Part shown: positions 1 through 7,858 of the stretch, in pieces
How positions within the stretch are numbered: position 1 is the stretch's first letter
Layout: each line of letters begins with the position of its first letter
Origin: Pedobacter sp. UBA4863
GTDB lineage: Bacteria > Bacteroidota > Bacteroidia > Sphingobacteriales > Sphingobacteriaceae
Reading direction: 5' to 3'
DNA length: 49,701 nt
Assembly: GCF_002399615.1 (NCBI RefSeq)
Contig: NZ_DHDZ01000017.1
Coordinates: forward strand, 1 to 49,701
The notes under the pieces: model-generated
What the model was told of the DNA's origin: nothing
The model's input: the letters and a program-made list of their open reading frames with translations, nothing else
Databases searched by the model: none
Position numbers and translations under genes: made by a program

Positions 1-425
1 TCTTATTGAAATTTAAACAGTTTTTAAATCAAATCAATGTGTATGATCATAGATCTTAGTGTTTCCATCTATACTTAATGGTTTTCACCGCCAAACTATT
101 AACTGCAACTTATCGATATGCAACTCTTTAGCGCTTTACTCCTCCCATAAATCATTATAAGCTCATCTATAATATTTACACCATTTTTATAGAGGTTTAA
201 CCCGAACTTTACAGGGATTTAATCCTATGACACCCCTGTTTCATCCCTGTTATCTCCCTATTATTCCCTTTTAAAAAACAATGACTTATCAATAAATTTA
301 AAGGGGCGATATAGGCAAAGCTGTATAAATTTCTTGATGCTTGGAGTAGAAGATAATTTACAGGAAACTTGTCTGCATAGATCAAATTTTCTATACCTTA
401 GGATTATCGATAAAAAGAACAATAT
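1..425. other. Intergenic leader with no recognisable gene
   Basis: No convincing coding region is present on either strand; the only open frame (minus strand, about 261-446) has no recognisable motif and overlaps the start of the next gene. The stretch holds a few short symmetric sequences. ACAGGGAT at 211-218 is complementary to ATCCCTGT at 243-250, and GGATTTAATCC at 215-225 is itself a near-palindrome. CCCTGT- and TCCCT-like words recur between about 211 and 268. These could be a regulatory region for a gene left of the window, but nothing shows this directly. Confidence 0.4.
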
Positions 426-758
426 ATGACCATTACCGAAGCACAAGAAACGATAGACCGTTGGATTAATACCACAGGCATACGCTATTTTAACGAATTG
501 ACCAACACTGCAATTTTAATGGAGGAAGTGGGTGAAGTTGCCCGTATTATGGCCCGCAAGTACGGCGAACAATCTTTCAAGAAAAGTGATGAAGAGGTAA
601 ACCTAGCCGACGAAATGGCCGACGTACTTTTTGTGCTCATGTGCTTAGCTAACCAAACAGGCATCAATTTAGACGAAGCGTTAGTAAAAAACTTGGAAAA
701 AAAATCTATCCGCGATGCAGAAAGACACAAAAATAATGAGAAGCTGAATACCCCCTAA
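426..758 (+). CDS. MazG-like nucleotide pyrophosphohydrolase
   Basis: This 110-residue protein is the size of the short single-domain MazG-like NTP pyrophosphohydrolases, which hydrolyse (d)NTPs to the monophosphate and pyrophosphate. The metal-binding pattern is visible: a first helix with EEVGE (about residues 33-37) and a second with DEMADVLF (about 62-69), giving the usual E-x-x-E plus E-x-x-D acidic set. The protein is cytoplasmic, with no signal peptide. The ATG at 426 is the only sensible start. The stop codon lies inside a C/G-rich palindromic repeat that also separates it from the convergent HIT gene. The substrate cannot be read from sequence. Confidence 0.85.
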   Translation: MTITEAQETIDRWINTTGIRYFNELTNTAILMEEVGEVARIMARKYGEQSFKKSDEEVNLADEMADVLFVLMCLANQTGINLDEALVKNLEKKSIRDAERHKNNEKLNTP

Positions 759-795
759 CCCCCAAAGGGGGCGCTATACAAGTCCCCTTTAGGGG
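751..795. repeat. CCCCTAAAGGGG-type palindromic repeat between convergent genes
   Basis: Two hairpins lie side by side. CCCCCAAAGGGGG is at 759-771 and CCCCTTTAGGGG at 784-795. The second is the exact reverse complement of the motif at 9750-9761, so this is a dispersed element. Its place between the convergent mazG-like and HIT genes suits a bidirectional terminator, but there is no long T tract. Confidence 0.6.
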
Positions 796-797
796 AT

Positions 798-1205
798 TTA
801 GGATTGGTTTGGTGTTACTGCCCTCCTGATCTTCGCTGCAACTTCTGCCAATTGTTCTTGGCTTAATTTCAATTTAGGGTTAGCAAAGTTCATGTCGTTC
901 ATGGTATTAATTGGAACAAGGTGCACATGCGCATGCGGCACTTCTAAACCAATTACAGCTACACCTACCCTATCGCAGGGATAAGCTTTTTTAATGCCCG
1001 CAGCTACTTTTTTGGCAAATAGCATTAACCCTTGGTACAGCTCATCTTCTATATCAAAAATATAGTCAACCTCTTTTTTAGGGATTACTAAGGTATGTCC
1101 ATAAGCTAAGGGGCTAATATCCAAAAATGCTAAAAAGTCGTCCGTTTCGGCTACTTTATGCGCCGGAATATCGCCTGCCACTATTTTAGAGAAAATGCTT
1201 GCCAT
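798..1205 (-). CDS. HIT family protein (histidine triad nucleotide hydrolase)
   Basis: The product (135 residues from the ATG at 1205) is a histidine-triad protein of the HinT/Fhit superfamily, whose members cleave nucleoside phosphoramidates or dinucleoside polyphosphates. It begins ASIFSKIVAGDIPAHKV, the standard opening of the family. It carries the catalytic HAHVHLVP triad (about residues 92-99), and HTLVIPKKEV fits the conserved strand before the central helix. The frame extends 20 codons further upstream, but that part reads through an inverted repeat and has no family similarity, so 1205 is preferred. It lies downstream of greA on the same strand, about 80 bases away, with a hairpin between them. 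Confidence 0.9.
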   Translation of the reverse strand: MASIFSKIVAGDIPAHKVAETDDFLAFLDISPLAYGHTLVIPKKEVDYIFDIEDELYQGLMLFAKKVAAGIKKAYPCDRVGVAVIGLEVPHAHVHLVPINTMNDMNFANPKLKLSQEQLAEVAAKIRRAVTPNQS

Positions 1206-1221
1206 AAAAGTATTAAGTTTT

Positions 1222-1270
1222 AAGTAATACGTTATACGTAGGCACAGCCAAAACGTAAAACGCATTACTT
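1222..1270. repeat. Inverted repeat between greA and the HIT gene
   Basis: AAGTAATACGTTATACGTA at 1222-1240 pairs with ACGTAAAACGCATTACTT at 1253-1270, matching at about 16 of 18 positions with a 12-base loop. It fills most of the gap between the greA stop and the HIT start. It could attenuate read-through, protect mRNA ends, or be a dispersed repeat. There is no U-tract that would make it a simple terminator. Confidence 0.55.
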
Positions 1271-1286
1271 ATTACGTACAACGTAG

Positions 1287-1760
1287 TTATCTAGATATTT
1301 CCAGAATTTCAAATTCAATTTTGCCTACCGGCACTTGTATTTCGGTTTTATCGCCTACCGACTTGCCTAATAAACCTTGGGCAATGGGAGATTTTACAGA
1401 TATTTTTCCCGATTTTAAATCAGCTTCGCTCTCTGCTACCAATTGATAAGTCATTGTGGCACCGTTCTTTACATTTTTAATTTTAACAATAGAAAGTGCC
1501 AATACTTTAGACAGGTCTAATTTCGACTCGTCTAACAGCCTCGAGTTTGCTAACGTAGTTTCTAATTTTGCAATTTTTGCTTCGTGCAAACCTTGCGCTT
1601 CCTTGGCTGCATCATATTCTGCATTTTCCGATAAATCGCCTTTATCGCGAGCTTCTGCAATTGCTTTTGCGATCGAAGCTCTGCCTTCGGTTTTTAACTG
1701 ATGTAATTCTTCTTTTAATTTTTCTAATCCTTCTTTACTGTAATAGGTAATCTCTGCCAT
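1287..1760 (-). CDS. greA: Transcription elongation factor GreA
   Basis: GreA enters the secondary channel of RNA polymerase and stimulates cleavage of backtracked RNA. The 157-residue product has the normal length. The N-terminal coiled coil begins YYSKEGLEKLKEELHQLK. The tip loop carries the acidic pair in RDKGDLSENAEYDAAKE (about residues 38-54), where the D and E residues help place the catalytic metal. The C-terminal FKBP-like domain is present, with SPIAQGLLGKSVGD. The frame could start 12 codons earlier (1796), but the family start MAEITYY is at 1760. It is the first gene of a minus-strand pair with the HIT gene. Confidence 0.97.
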   Translation of the reverse strand: MAEITYYSKEGLEKLKEELHQLKTEGRASIAKAIAEARDKGDLSENAEYDAAKEAQGLHEAKIAKLETTLANSRLLDESKLDLSKVLALSIVKIKNVKNGATMTYQLVAESEADLKSGKISVKSPIAQGLLGKSVGDKTEIQVPVGKIEFEILEISR

Positions 1761-1978
1761 AGCGCTATTTCTTTTCTTTAATCCTATAAAAAACAAACAA
1801 GACTACATGGGTTGTTAAACCTACATAGTCTTGCTTTGTGTTATAAACGAAGATATAAGCCTTAAATTACAAAAGCAAATAAAAATGCTTTTATTACACC
1901 AATTTTAAAAAAGCGCTTTTATTACATTCCTGCAAGCCTTAACTTTGCTTTCCCTACCGTTAATCATTTTACTACACT

Positions 1979-3258
1979 TTGGAACGAAAAAAAATCATCG
2001 GGCATAACTATTTTAAACTCATCATCACATCGGCCTTTGTTGGCTTTTTGAGCACTTTACTAGCATTTAGCCTAAAGCACCTTACCGAGTTTTTCGAACA
2101 TCGAATTTTTGCACTAACAAATAGCTACAGCCCTTTATTGTTTATCGTATTACCTTCTATTGGCATTACAGCCATATACTTTTTACGCAAGTTTTGTTTC
2201 GTGGCAGAAAAAACAAGGGAATTACCGAAATTTATAAAACGCTTGACGAAAGAAAAGAACACTTACCTTGGTTTAAAATTCCATCCCATTACCTCAATGG
2301 TTTTCTCACCGTAATTTTTGGAGGTTCAACAGGTGTAGAAGTGTCAACCGGTGTAGCTACCGCAGCTACAGGCAATATGGTTTACGAAAAAGAGTTTTCG
2401 GCCCGAATATACAAGCGAGAATTGGTATGTGCCGGCGTTGCCGCAGGAGTTGCCGTATTATTTGCCAGCCCCTTGGCGGGATGGCTTTTTGCCATTGAGG
2501 TAATTGCCAAAAAGCTACGAAAATCGTTATTTATAAGCTGTACGGTGGCTGCCATGGTAGCTTGGGCATTCATTTATTTTTTCGATAATAAAACCTTATT
2601 AGATTATCGTATTGATAGCTGGAGTTGGTATGCTCTTCCATTTTTTGTGGTTTTAAGCATTTTAAGCGGGGGCCTTTCAGTTTATTTTACTTTATTGGTT
2701 ACCCGTATGAAGCTGTTATTTTCAAAAATACCCAATAATTTTCTTAGGGTAAATATTGGCGCTGTAACGGTAGGCATCATGATTTATTTTTTCCCGAGCC
2801 TATATGGCGATAGTTACCATGGCCTTAAAGAGATTTTACATGACGCGACCACCATTCCAAGCATTGCCATTCTTACACTTTTAATTCTCGCTGTTTTAAA
2901 ACCTTTGGCGGCATCGCTTACCTTAGGAGCTGGAGGCGATGGAGGTGTGTTTGCTCCGAGCATTGTAGCCGGGGCATTTTTAGGATTAATGTTTGCGATA
3001 TGTTGTAACCGATATTTTGGCACTCACCTGCTTGTGCTTAACTTTGCATTGGTTGGTGCAGCAGCTACTCTATCGGCTTCCATTTACGGTCCGTTTACTT
3101 CTTTAGTATTGGTATGCAGCTTACTACCCAATGGTTTTCAGCTATTTTTCCCTATATTATTAGCCTGCATTATTGCAAAGTTGTTTGCTAAATTGTTGCT
3201 GCCTTACAACGTTTATAGCTATGATCTTTACCTATCGGCACAACATCAAAAAAGTTAA
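1979..3258 (+). pseudogene. ClC-type chloride channel/transporter, interrupted by a -1 frameshift
   Basis: The two halves of a ClC-family membrane protein lie in different frames: 1979 to about 2195 in one and about 2194-3258 in the next. Joined, they give about 426 residues. The seam is the T run at 2192-2195. One extra T would restore KFLFRGRKNKG and a continuous protein. Family features include GGSTGVEVSTGVATAATG, with the glutamate at the place of the gating Glu, and GGDGGVFAPS, the second anion-site motif, plus about ten hydrophobic helices. The start appears to be TTG at 1979, because an in-frame stop lies 18 bases upstream and no ATG is available. It may be a real pseudogene or a homopolymer sequencing error. 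Confidence 0.8.
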
Positions 3259-3286
3259 TTAAATTTTAACTGCTTTTAAAAAAGGG

Positions 3287-3763
3287 TTAGCCTCCAATAG
3301 CGGTACAAACAGCCTTGTGCTTCACCGGAAAATTTAACGAACTGGCAATAAAGCACATCCTATTGGCCTCTGCATGTAACGAATTTGCCCAAGAAATATC
3401 CTCTGGTTTAGAAATTACCACTTCTGGACGTAAAAGGACCTCTGTAAACTTACCACTACCATCGGCATTTTCGGTCATGGTACCTTTGGCCCGGTCTCTG
3501 TATTCTATCACCACAATGCCGTTTTTAGAACACAGGTGCAAATACCATAACATGTGGCACGAAGACACCGAAGTCAACAATAAATCTTCTGGATTATATT
3601 TAGATTTATCGCCCAAGAAAATAGAATCTGAAGAACCCGAAAGTGCTTCTTTTCCGTCTATTTCTACCGTGAAATCTCTATCATAGGAGCGGTAGTCCAT
3701 GGTTCCCGAACCTTTGTTGCCCATCCAAACCAAGTTGGTTTCGTAAATATGTTGCTTAGCCAT
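3287..3763 (-). CDS. OsmC family peroxiredoxin-like protein
   Basis: This 158-residue protein belongs to the OsmC/Ohr family of thiol-dependent hydroperoxide reductases. The two reactive cysteines are in the expected places: SSCHMLWYL (about residue 69) at the start of the central helix, and ANRMCFIASSLNFPV (about residue 136) in the second conserved helix. GDKSKYNPEDLLLTSVSSC matches the family segment before the first Cys. It resembles the OsmC-like subgroup more than classical Ohr, so the natural substrate is uncertain. It is convergent with the ClC gene, with 28 bases between them. No clear promoter box was seen upstream of 3763. Confidence 0.88.
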   Translation of the reverse strand: MAKQHIYETNLVWMGNKGSGTMDYRSYDRDFTVEIDGKEALSGSSDSIFLGDKSKYNPEDLLLTSVSSCHMLWYLHLCSKNGIVVIEYRDRAKGTMTENADGSGKFTEVLLRPEVVISKPEDISWANSLHAEANRMCFIASSLNFPVKHKAVCTAIGG

Positions 3764-3937
3764 AATTAGATACGAGTATTGAGATATGAGATTGGATATG
3801 ATCCATGCCCCTATCAGACCTTAAATTATTTTGTTTATAGCAGCAATTTAGAAAATTATCTGTTGATTTCAACCAATTCAACAACCAAAGCACCCAAAAT
3901 TTTATAGATAAGACTTTTATCTCCTTAATAACCAACT
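3764..3937. other. Intergenic, upstream of the OsmC gene
   Basis: This is non-coding. It begins with a short degenerate repeat of GATATGAGAT words (about 3771-3800). The reverse complement of this pattern reappears before pdxA at about 9830-9865. The rest is AT-rich and leads into the repeat element at 3938. Confidence 0.5.
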
Positions 3938-4095
3938 ATAAGCTTTGACAACTTTAATAACAAGCCGCAAAGAAAAAGTTGTCAAAGCTCCTGTACAAGT
4001 AACCCCAATAGCATTTAATAGCTTTACTCAAGCAAATAACGCACGCACAAACAAAGTCTTAACCATAAGCTGTAAAGAAATTTGTCAAAGCTTAT
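3938..4095. repeat. MITE-like repeat element, copy 1
   Basis: The ends are perfect 14-base inverted repeats: ATAAGCTTTGACAA (3938-3951) and TTGTCAAAGCTTAT (4082-4095). Inside is a perfect 15-bp hairpin, AGCTTTGACAACTTT (3941-3955) with AAAGTTGTCAAAGCT (3975-3989), loop 19. A second hairpin has an 11-bp stem, 4061-4071 with 4089-4099. The first hairpin recurs almost base for base at 7923-7970. There is no coding capacity. It is likely a non-autonomous mobile or REP-like element. No target-site duplication could be identified by eye. Confidence 0.75.
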
Positions 4096-4169
4096 GGTTT
4101 TTCATGGGGTTATTCTAATATTCTGTGTAGAATTTAACAACTACATTTATTACTAACACACTGTTTATA

Positions 4170-4223
4170 GGTATTTTGGGGTATATATTTGGTTTTTACG
4201 GGTATTTTTGGGTGTATATTTGG
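4170..4223 (+). promoter_or_regulatory. Tandem 23-base repeat containing duplicated -7 boxes
   Basis: Two 23-base units (4170-4192 and 4201-4223) match at 21 positions with a 31-base period. Each ends in TATATTTGG, which contains the Bacteroidota -7 consensus TAnnTTTG (4184-4191 and 4215-4222). They point to the right, towards the gene remnant at 4239-4298. It may be an old promoter left when the downstream gene was lost. Confidence 0.45.
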
Positions 4224-4238
4224 ACAATACAAGTCAAC

Positions 4239-4298
4239 TCACTCCGCATAACACCCGAAATTTTAAACATCATTACAGCCATAGATGAATTTAAAGGC
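4239..4298 (+). pseudogene. Probable N-terminal remnant of a Fic-family gene
   Basis: The plus frame reads SLRITPEILNIITAIDEFKG. From memory this closely resembles the opening helix of Bacteroidota Fic proteins (ITPEIL...EIDEFKG, normally followed by a conserved APERL...IESIGSSTRIEG stretch). After the glycine the similarity stops abruptly and the frame ends by 4379, so no Fic catalytic HPFxxGNGR motif is present. The remnant lies between repeat copy 1 and the 3' end of the CsgG/DUF6175 operon. This suggests that the block replaced most of a fic gene. The match is by recall only. Confidence 0.35.
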
Positions 4299-4334
4299 AC
4301 TATAATCTTATATAGGCTTGTTAGCATAAAGATT

Positions 4335-5231
4335 TTATCTTACAATTACATTGTATTTTACAGTTCTTACAGAATTTGAATAATAGGCTTTTGCAATTTC
4401 TTTGATTGCGTTTATTCTTCTGATTTCTAAATCAAGTTCTTTTTTATCATTTTTTTCTACCTTATCAGAAATTTGATTGATTAATTTTTCAACTTCTGAA
4501 TAACAGCTAGAACTACCATCAATCATATTTAAGTAGGATAATGCAGTCTCGTAGTTTTTAACGGCAATTTCTGATTTTGCCTTTGTTATATTTTCTTTAC
4601 AAAGTTTTGATTGATAGCCCTTATAATAAACCAAAGTATTTTTTTGAGCTTCTGAAAAACAATTATTTCCAGTTTCTGGAATTGATTGCAATAAACTTAT
4701 CGCTTGTTCAAAATCTTGTCTCGCATAAGAATTTGAGGCTTTACTCATTATTTTTGAACAGTTTTCATCAAAATATTTATAAATGTTGCCTTTTCCGATT
4801 TTGAGGAACTCAATTAAATCTTTATCGGCAGTGTTTATTAATGAGAAAGCATTCGTAATTGCAAGCTGTTCTGTTTTTCCACTCCCCTTAATTTTTCTTG
4901 AAATTATATTAAAGGACTTATTTGATGAGATTTGTTTGATGTTTAATGTCAAGTCAATTGTTGTAACTGTGATATTCTCTAATCCACCTTGTACAATACT
5001 CACATCATCAATATTTACAATTGGAAAAATTATAAAGTCATTATTATAGCCATAAGTTACAACTCCAGAGTTGTTAATTAAATTAGATAATTTGCTTTCT
5101 AACTTCGTTATCTGTGCTTCATTTATTTTTTGACTTGGCTCGGGAAGAATTATACCAAGTGTGAAATCTGTATTTTGTGAAAAACAAAAACTTGGCAAAA
5201 ACAACATAAGCATTAAGAATAATTGCCCCAT
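4335..5231 (-). CDS. Secreted protein of unknown function, CsgG-like N-terminal region and helical repeats
   Basis: I do not recognise a named family for this 298-residue protein. A signal peptide is clear: hydrophobic residues 2-14, then SFCFS before Q19. Residues about 20-140 have an alternating strand pattern (FTLGIILPEP, then VTTIDLTLNIKQISSNKSF, then GSGKTEQLAITNAFSLI). This echoes the order of elements in its CsgG-like neighbours. Residues about 155-275 are helical with repeated ARQDFEQAISLLQ / AVKNYETALSYLN units, that is, TPR-like. Its start lies 2 bases after the DUF6175 stop, so the two are surely co-transcribed. It is the last gene of the operon and is AT-rich, like the rest of the block. 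Confidence 0.8.
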   Translation of the reverse strand: MGQLFLMLMLFLPSFCFSQNTDFTLGIILPEPSQKINEAQITKLESKLSNLINNSGVVTYGYNNDFIIFPIVNIDDVSIVQGGLENITVTTIDLTLNIKQISSNKSFNIISRKIKGSGKTEQLAITNAFSLINTADKDLIEFLKIGKGNIYKYFDENCSKIMSKASNSYARQDFEQAISLLQSIPETGNNCFSEAQKNTLVYYKGYQSKLCKENITKAKSEIAVKNYETALSYLNMIDGSSSCYSEVEKLINQISDKVEKNDKKELDLEIRRINAIKEIAKAYYSNSVRTVKYNVIVR

Positions 5232-5233
5232 AA

Positions 5234-6097
5234 CTAATTGATTGTTATATAAATTGTATTTCCTTTAATTTCTTTGCTGGGATCTAAGCCAAGCGTTTTT
5301 AAATACTTAAAAAAATCAAGAGCAAATCTGTTTGTAGTATAATTATTTTGGTTTTTATCTTTTATTGGAATTTTCACATCATCAAAAATCATTTTAAAAT
5401 TGGTTGTTCCTTGTATATGATAGTTGTTATTAAAAGAATTGGTTGAAAACCATTCTTCAAGCACATCGGATAAAGCTAATTTATCGTTCCCAAAAGGGCT
5501 TGTCATATTATAAGATGAATTTTCAGAAAATGAAATGTCGACTAAAACCGAACGCCCGTTTTTATTTATCTCTGCAAATTTTAAATTCATCATGGCAATA
5601 AATTCTTCCATAGATTTATCAACCGCCTTTGAAACAAGCCTACCTATGTCATCAGTTTCAAATTTACCAGAATTACCAACCTTATTTGATAGGGAATTTC
5701 CCGTAGAAGTTTCGTAAGAAGAAATAATAACGCTGGCACTTGAGCCAGTATTATCTTTTTTTGTATCGACTTCTGCAACTACATAAATGTCACATCCAGC
5801 CATTTCTATTATTTTAGATTTAATATCACTTTGATTATCTGATGTGAATATCTGATTGTCTTTTGCGGTCTTTAGTTTGCCAACAAAATCTACTGTGGTA
5901 TAGCCACGACTATCAAAACCTTCTTTAATTTTAGTAATTGCAATTCTGCTGTTAATGTCTTTATCTAAAATTGTCCTTAAATCTTCCCCATCTTTTGTGA
6001 AAGGGATTACCATTATTTTTGGCAATAGAATAGGTAATTGTGCATAAGTTAATGACGAAGATAAAACAACAATAAAAAGGAAGATTATTTTTTTCAT
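5234..6097 (-). CDS. DUF6175 family protein, secreted
   Basis: The product is 287 residues from the ATG at 6097. The longer frame to 6148 adds 17 residues ahead of an obvious signal peptide and is rejected. Signal peptide: KKIIFLFIVVLSSSLTYA, cleaved before Q. The mature start PKIMVIPFTKDGEDLR, the GFDSRGYTTVDFVGKL and the segment NNYHIQGTTNFKMIFDDVKI match what I recall of Bacteroidota DUF6175 proteins, which have no known function. The xIMVxPF strand, the helix, and a later strand ending ...SYETSTGNSLSNKVG parallel the N-terminal fold of CsgG. It sits between the CsgG-like gene and an unrecognised secreted protein in one operon. Confidence 0.8.
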   Translation of the reverse strand: MKKIIFLFIVVLSSSLTYAQLPILLPKIMVIPFTKDGEDLRTILDKDINSRIAITKIKEGFDSRGYTTVDFVGKLKTAKDNQIFTSDNQSDIKSKIIEMAGCDIYVVAEVDTKKDNTGSSASVIISSYETSTGNSLSNKVGNSGKFETDDIGRLVSKAVDKSMEEFIAMMNLKFAEINKNGRSVLVDISFSENSSYNMTSPFGNDKLALSDVLEEWFSTNSFNNNYHIQGTTNFKMIFDDVKIPIKDKNQNNYTTNRFALDFFKYLKTLGLDPSKEIKGNTIYITIN

Positions 6098-6188
6098 CCG
6101 TATAAAATTTGTTTTCAATGGTGATGAAGCTATCATGACTTTATTCATTCCTCTGTGAGTTTTGAAAAATCATGATGGTTTCATAAAT

Positions 6189-7061
6189 TTATTCAGCAAT
6201 TATTTCACATTTCAAATTTGTGCCACCTTCTAATTTTGATGCAATTAATGCTCCACCAGAAGTTACTTTGCAAATTGAAAAATTTTCGTCTTCTACTTTT
6301 TCAACTACAATTTGACCGACTTCCTTTTTTCTAGGTATTTTTCTACCGTCAACTGTTAATATTGCCACCTCAAACACCTTTAAAGTCATTTGTGGTTTTA
6401 GTCCAATCCCAGTTCCACCCGAAATTAAAACTTTTGTAGCTTCGTTTGTAGCATTTTTCTCTTCAACACTAGCAATTGAAACAGTAATTTTAAAGTTATC
6501 TTTAATAAATTTTTCAATATTTGGTTTAATGATATTTAAAGCATTATCAAACCCATTTTTCCCTTTTGCTTCGGAAGAAAATTTTTCAGATGCCATAATT
6601 TCTCCTGTTGAAACATCTATCACTTTAATGTTAAATGAAATCTTTGCTTTTCTACTTGAAATAGATAAACCACCATATCCAATCGAATTATTTTGTTCTT
6701 CAAATGAAGCTTCTGTAACATTTCCCGTAACAATGTAACTTGCTCCCAGTGATTTTGATTGCTCAACAGTTTGCCCGTCTATATAGTCTTCTCCTTGTTG
6801 ATTTTTTTTCTCGCCCGTTATAAGGTTCATTTTCTCTCTTTCAACAAGGGTAAATCTTTTTGCATTTAAAAAAGCGTCTGAAACTGCATCTTGGATAGCG
6901 ACAATATTTTTTTCATTATTTTGATTGTAATAGACGTTATAAAGCCTATCATTATTGCCCGAAGAAGTATTAAAAGGCATTATTCCAACAATTGTTTTTG
7001 TTTGAGCAAATATTGCAAATGATAAAAATGTTAAAATTGTTGCTAAGTAGAGTCTTCTCAT
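6189..7061 (-). CDS. CsgG/HfaB-like secreted protein
   Basis: This 290-residue protein resembles the CsgG/HfaB family, whose best-known member forms the outer-membrane pore for curli export. Family-like elements in order are VGIMPFNTSSGN (about 24-35), AVSDAFLNAKRFTLVEREKM (about 60-79), SLGASYIVTGNVTEASF, and FNIKVIDVSTGEIMASEKFSSEAKG. The signal peptide ends at about FAIFA before QTK. There is no lipobox cysteine, unlike curli CsgG, which is a lipoprotein. No csgA, csgB, csgE or csgF is nearby. It may therefore be a periplasmic or envelope-stress member rather than a curli secretion pore. The C-terminal 80 residues look beta-rich. It is the second gene of the minus-strand operon. Confidence 0.78.
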   Translation of the reverse strand: MRRLYLATILTFLSFAIFAQTKTIVGIMPFNTSSGNNDRLYNVYYNQNNEKNIVAIQDAVSDAFLNAKRFTLVEREKMNLITGEKKNQQGEDYIDGQTVEQSKSLGASYIVTGNVTEASFEEQNNSIGYGGLSISSRKAKISFNIKVIDVSTGEIMASEKFSSEAKGKNGFDNALNIIKPNIEKFIKDNFKITVSIASVEEKNATNEATKVLISGGTGIGLKPQMTLKVFEVAILTVDGRKIPRKKEVGQIVVEKVEDENFSICKVTSGGALIASKLEGGTNLKCEIIAE

Positions 7062-7105
7062 TGTTTTTGTCTAAAAATTTTTATTTGGTTTAAATGTTTC
7101 AATTA

Positions 7106-7381
7106 TTACCACTTATCTTCTATTATCTCAACAGGTTCGGCCCCACTCCAGCTAATATTTATTGAGGTATTAGGATTAGTAACTATGAAATGAATAATAT
7201 TTTCATGAACAATGCCGTCCCCCTTAAACTTGTATGTTCTGGCAAAAGGCTTACTTTCATGCGTTATATTAACTATCAATATATCATCAGCACATACTTT
7301 TGTTGTATCTATTTTATAGTTCTTTGATTGTTCTTGCCGAGATGATGGTCTAATAACCCTGTTTCTTATGATTTCTGCCAC
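7106..7381 (-). CDS. Small protein of unknown function
   Basis: This is a 91-residue product with no signal peptide, no membrane segment and no family I recognise. The first 20 residues are basic and polar (AEIIRNRVIRPSSRQEQSKNY). The rest looks like a beta sandwich (DDILIVNITHES, ARTYKFKGDG, IIHFIVTNPNTSINISWSGAEP). It ends 44 bases before the CsgG-like start on the same strand, so it is probably the first gene of that operon, and it is divergent from the XRE regulator at 7487. It may be a cytoplasmic partner, but this is inferred from position only. Confidence 0.65.
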   Translation of the reverse strand: MAEIIRNRVIRPSSRQEQSKNYKIDTTKVCADDILIVNITHESKPFARTYKFKGDGIVHENIIHFIVTNPNTSINISWSGAEPVEIIEDKW

Positions 7382-7459
7382 TATGTATAATCCTGTTTAA
7401 TGCTTTCAAAGATTTCTATATTCTATTAAAATATTATTTTTCTGCTTGCAATCTTTATG

Positions 7460-7467
7460 TATATTTG
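7460..7467 (+). promoter_or_regulatory. Bacteroidota-type promoter -7 box for the XRE regulator
   Basis: TATATTTG matches the TAnnTTTG consensus exactly and lies 19 bases before the ATG at 7487. The -33 position (about 7437-7440, TTTT) is only a weak match. The 105-base gap is shared with the divergent operon, so the regulator could bind here, although no clear operator palindrome was found. Confidence 0.6.
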
Positions 7468-7486
7468 CGCATAATTTATTATAATT

Positions 7487-7846
7487 ATGCAGACGGCAGG
7501 TAGAAAAATCAAGAAATTCAGAGAGTTAAGAAATTTTACCCAAGGGTATATGGCCGAACGGTTGGGCATAAGCCAAAGCAATTATGCACGTATAGAAAGC
7601 GAAGACATTAGCCTCAGTGAAGACCGCTTATTAAAAATTGCGGAAATATTGGATACGGATAAAGAATCTATTTTAGGTTTCGATGAAAGATATGTATTCA
7701 ACATTAACAATGCCCAAAACTCCAATAACGGCATTGTACATCAATACCAAATAAGCCCCGAAATTAAGCAATTGTACGAAGACAAAATAAAGCTGTTAGA
7801 AGAACGGATAAAAGATTTGCAGGATAAATTGACCAAAAACCATTAG
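7487..7846 (+). CDS. XRE-family helix-turn-helix regulator with C-terminal coiled coil
   Basis: This 119-residue DNA-binding protein has a Cro/C1-type HTH at about residues 5-60: KIKKFRELRNFTQGYMAERLGISQSNYARIES, then LSEDRLLKIAEILDTD. A linker rich in Asn and Gln follows. The end is a short coiled coil (about residues 88-117, QLYEDKIKLLEERIKDLQDKL) that would support dimerisation. It is transcribed away from the CsgG/DUF6175 operon from a shared 105-base gap, which fits a local regulator. It also resembles the many small XRE regulators of Bacteroidota mobile elements, in keeping with the repeat-bracketed setting. Confidence 0.88.
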   Translation: MQTAGRKIKKFRELRNFTQGYMAERLGISQSNYARIESEDISLSEDRLLKIAEILDTDKESILGFDERYVFNINNAQNSNNGIVHQYQISPEIKQLYEDKIKLLEERIKDLQDKLTKNH

Positions 7847-7858
7847 CTATTTTCGTAC

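Noticed and set aside
261..446. Minus-strand open frame of 61 residues at the left edge
   Set aside because: It has no motif, overlaps the start of the mazG-like gene, and its composition is that of AT-rich non-coding sequence.
6189..7061. Curli secretion system
   Set aside because: Only a CsgG-like protein was found, without a lipobox, and no csgA, csgB, csgE or csgF-like genes are present, so a curli operon is not supported.
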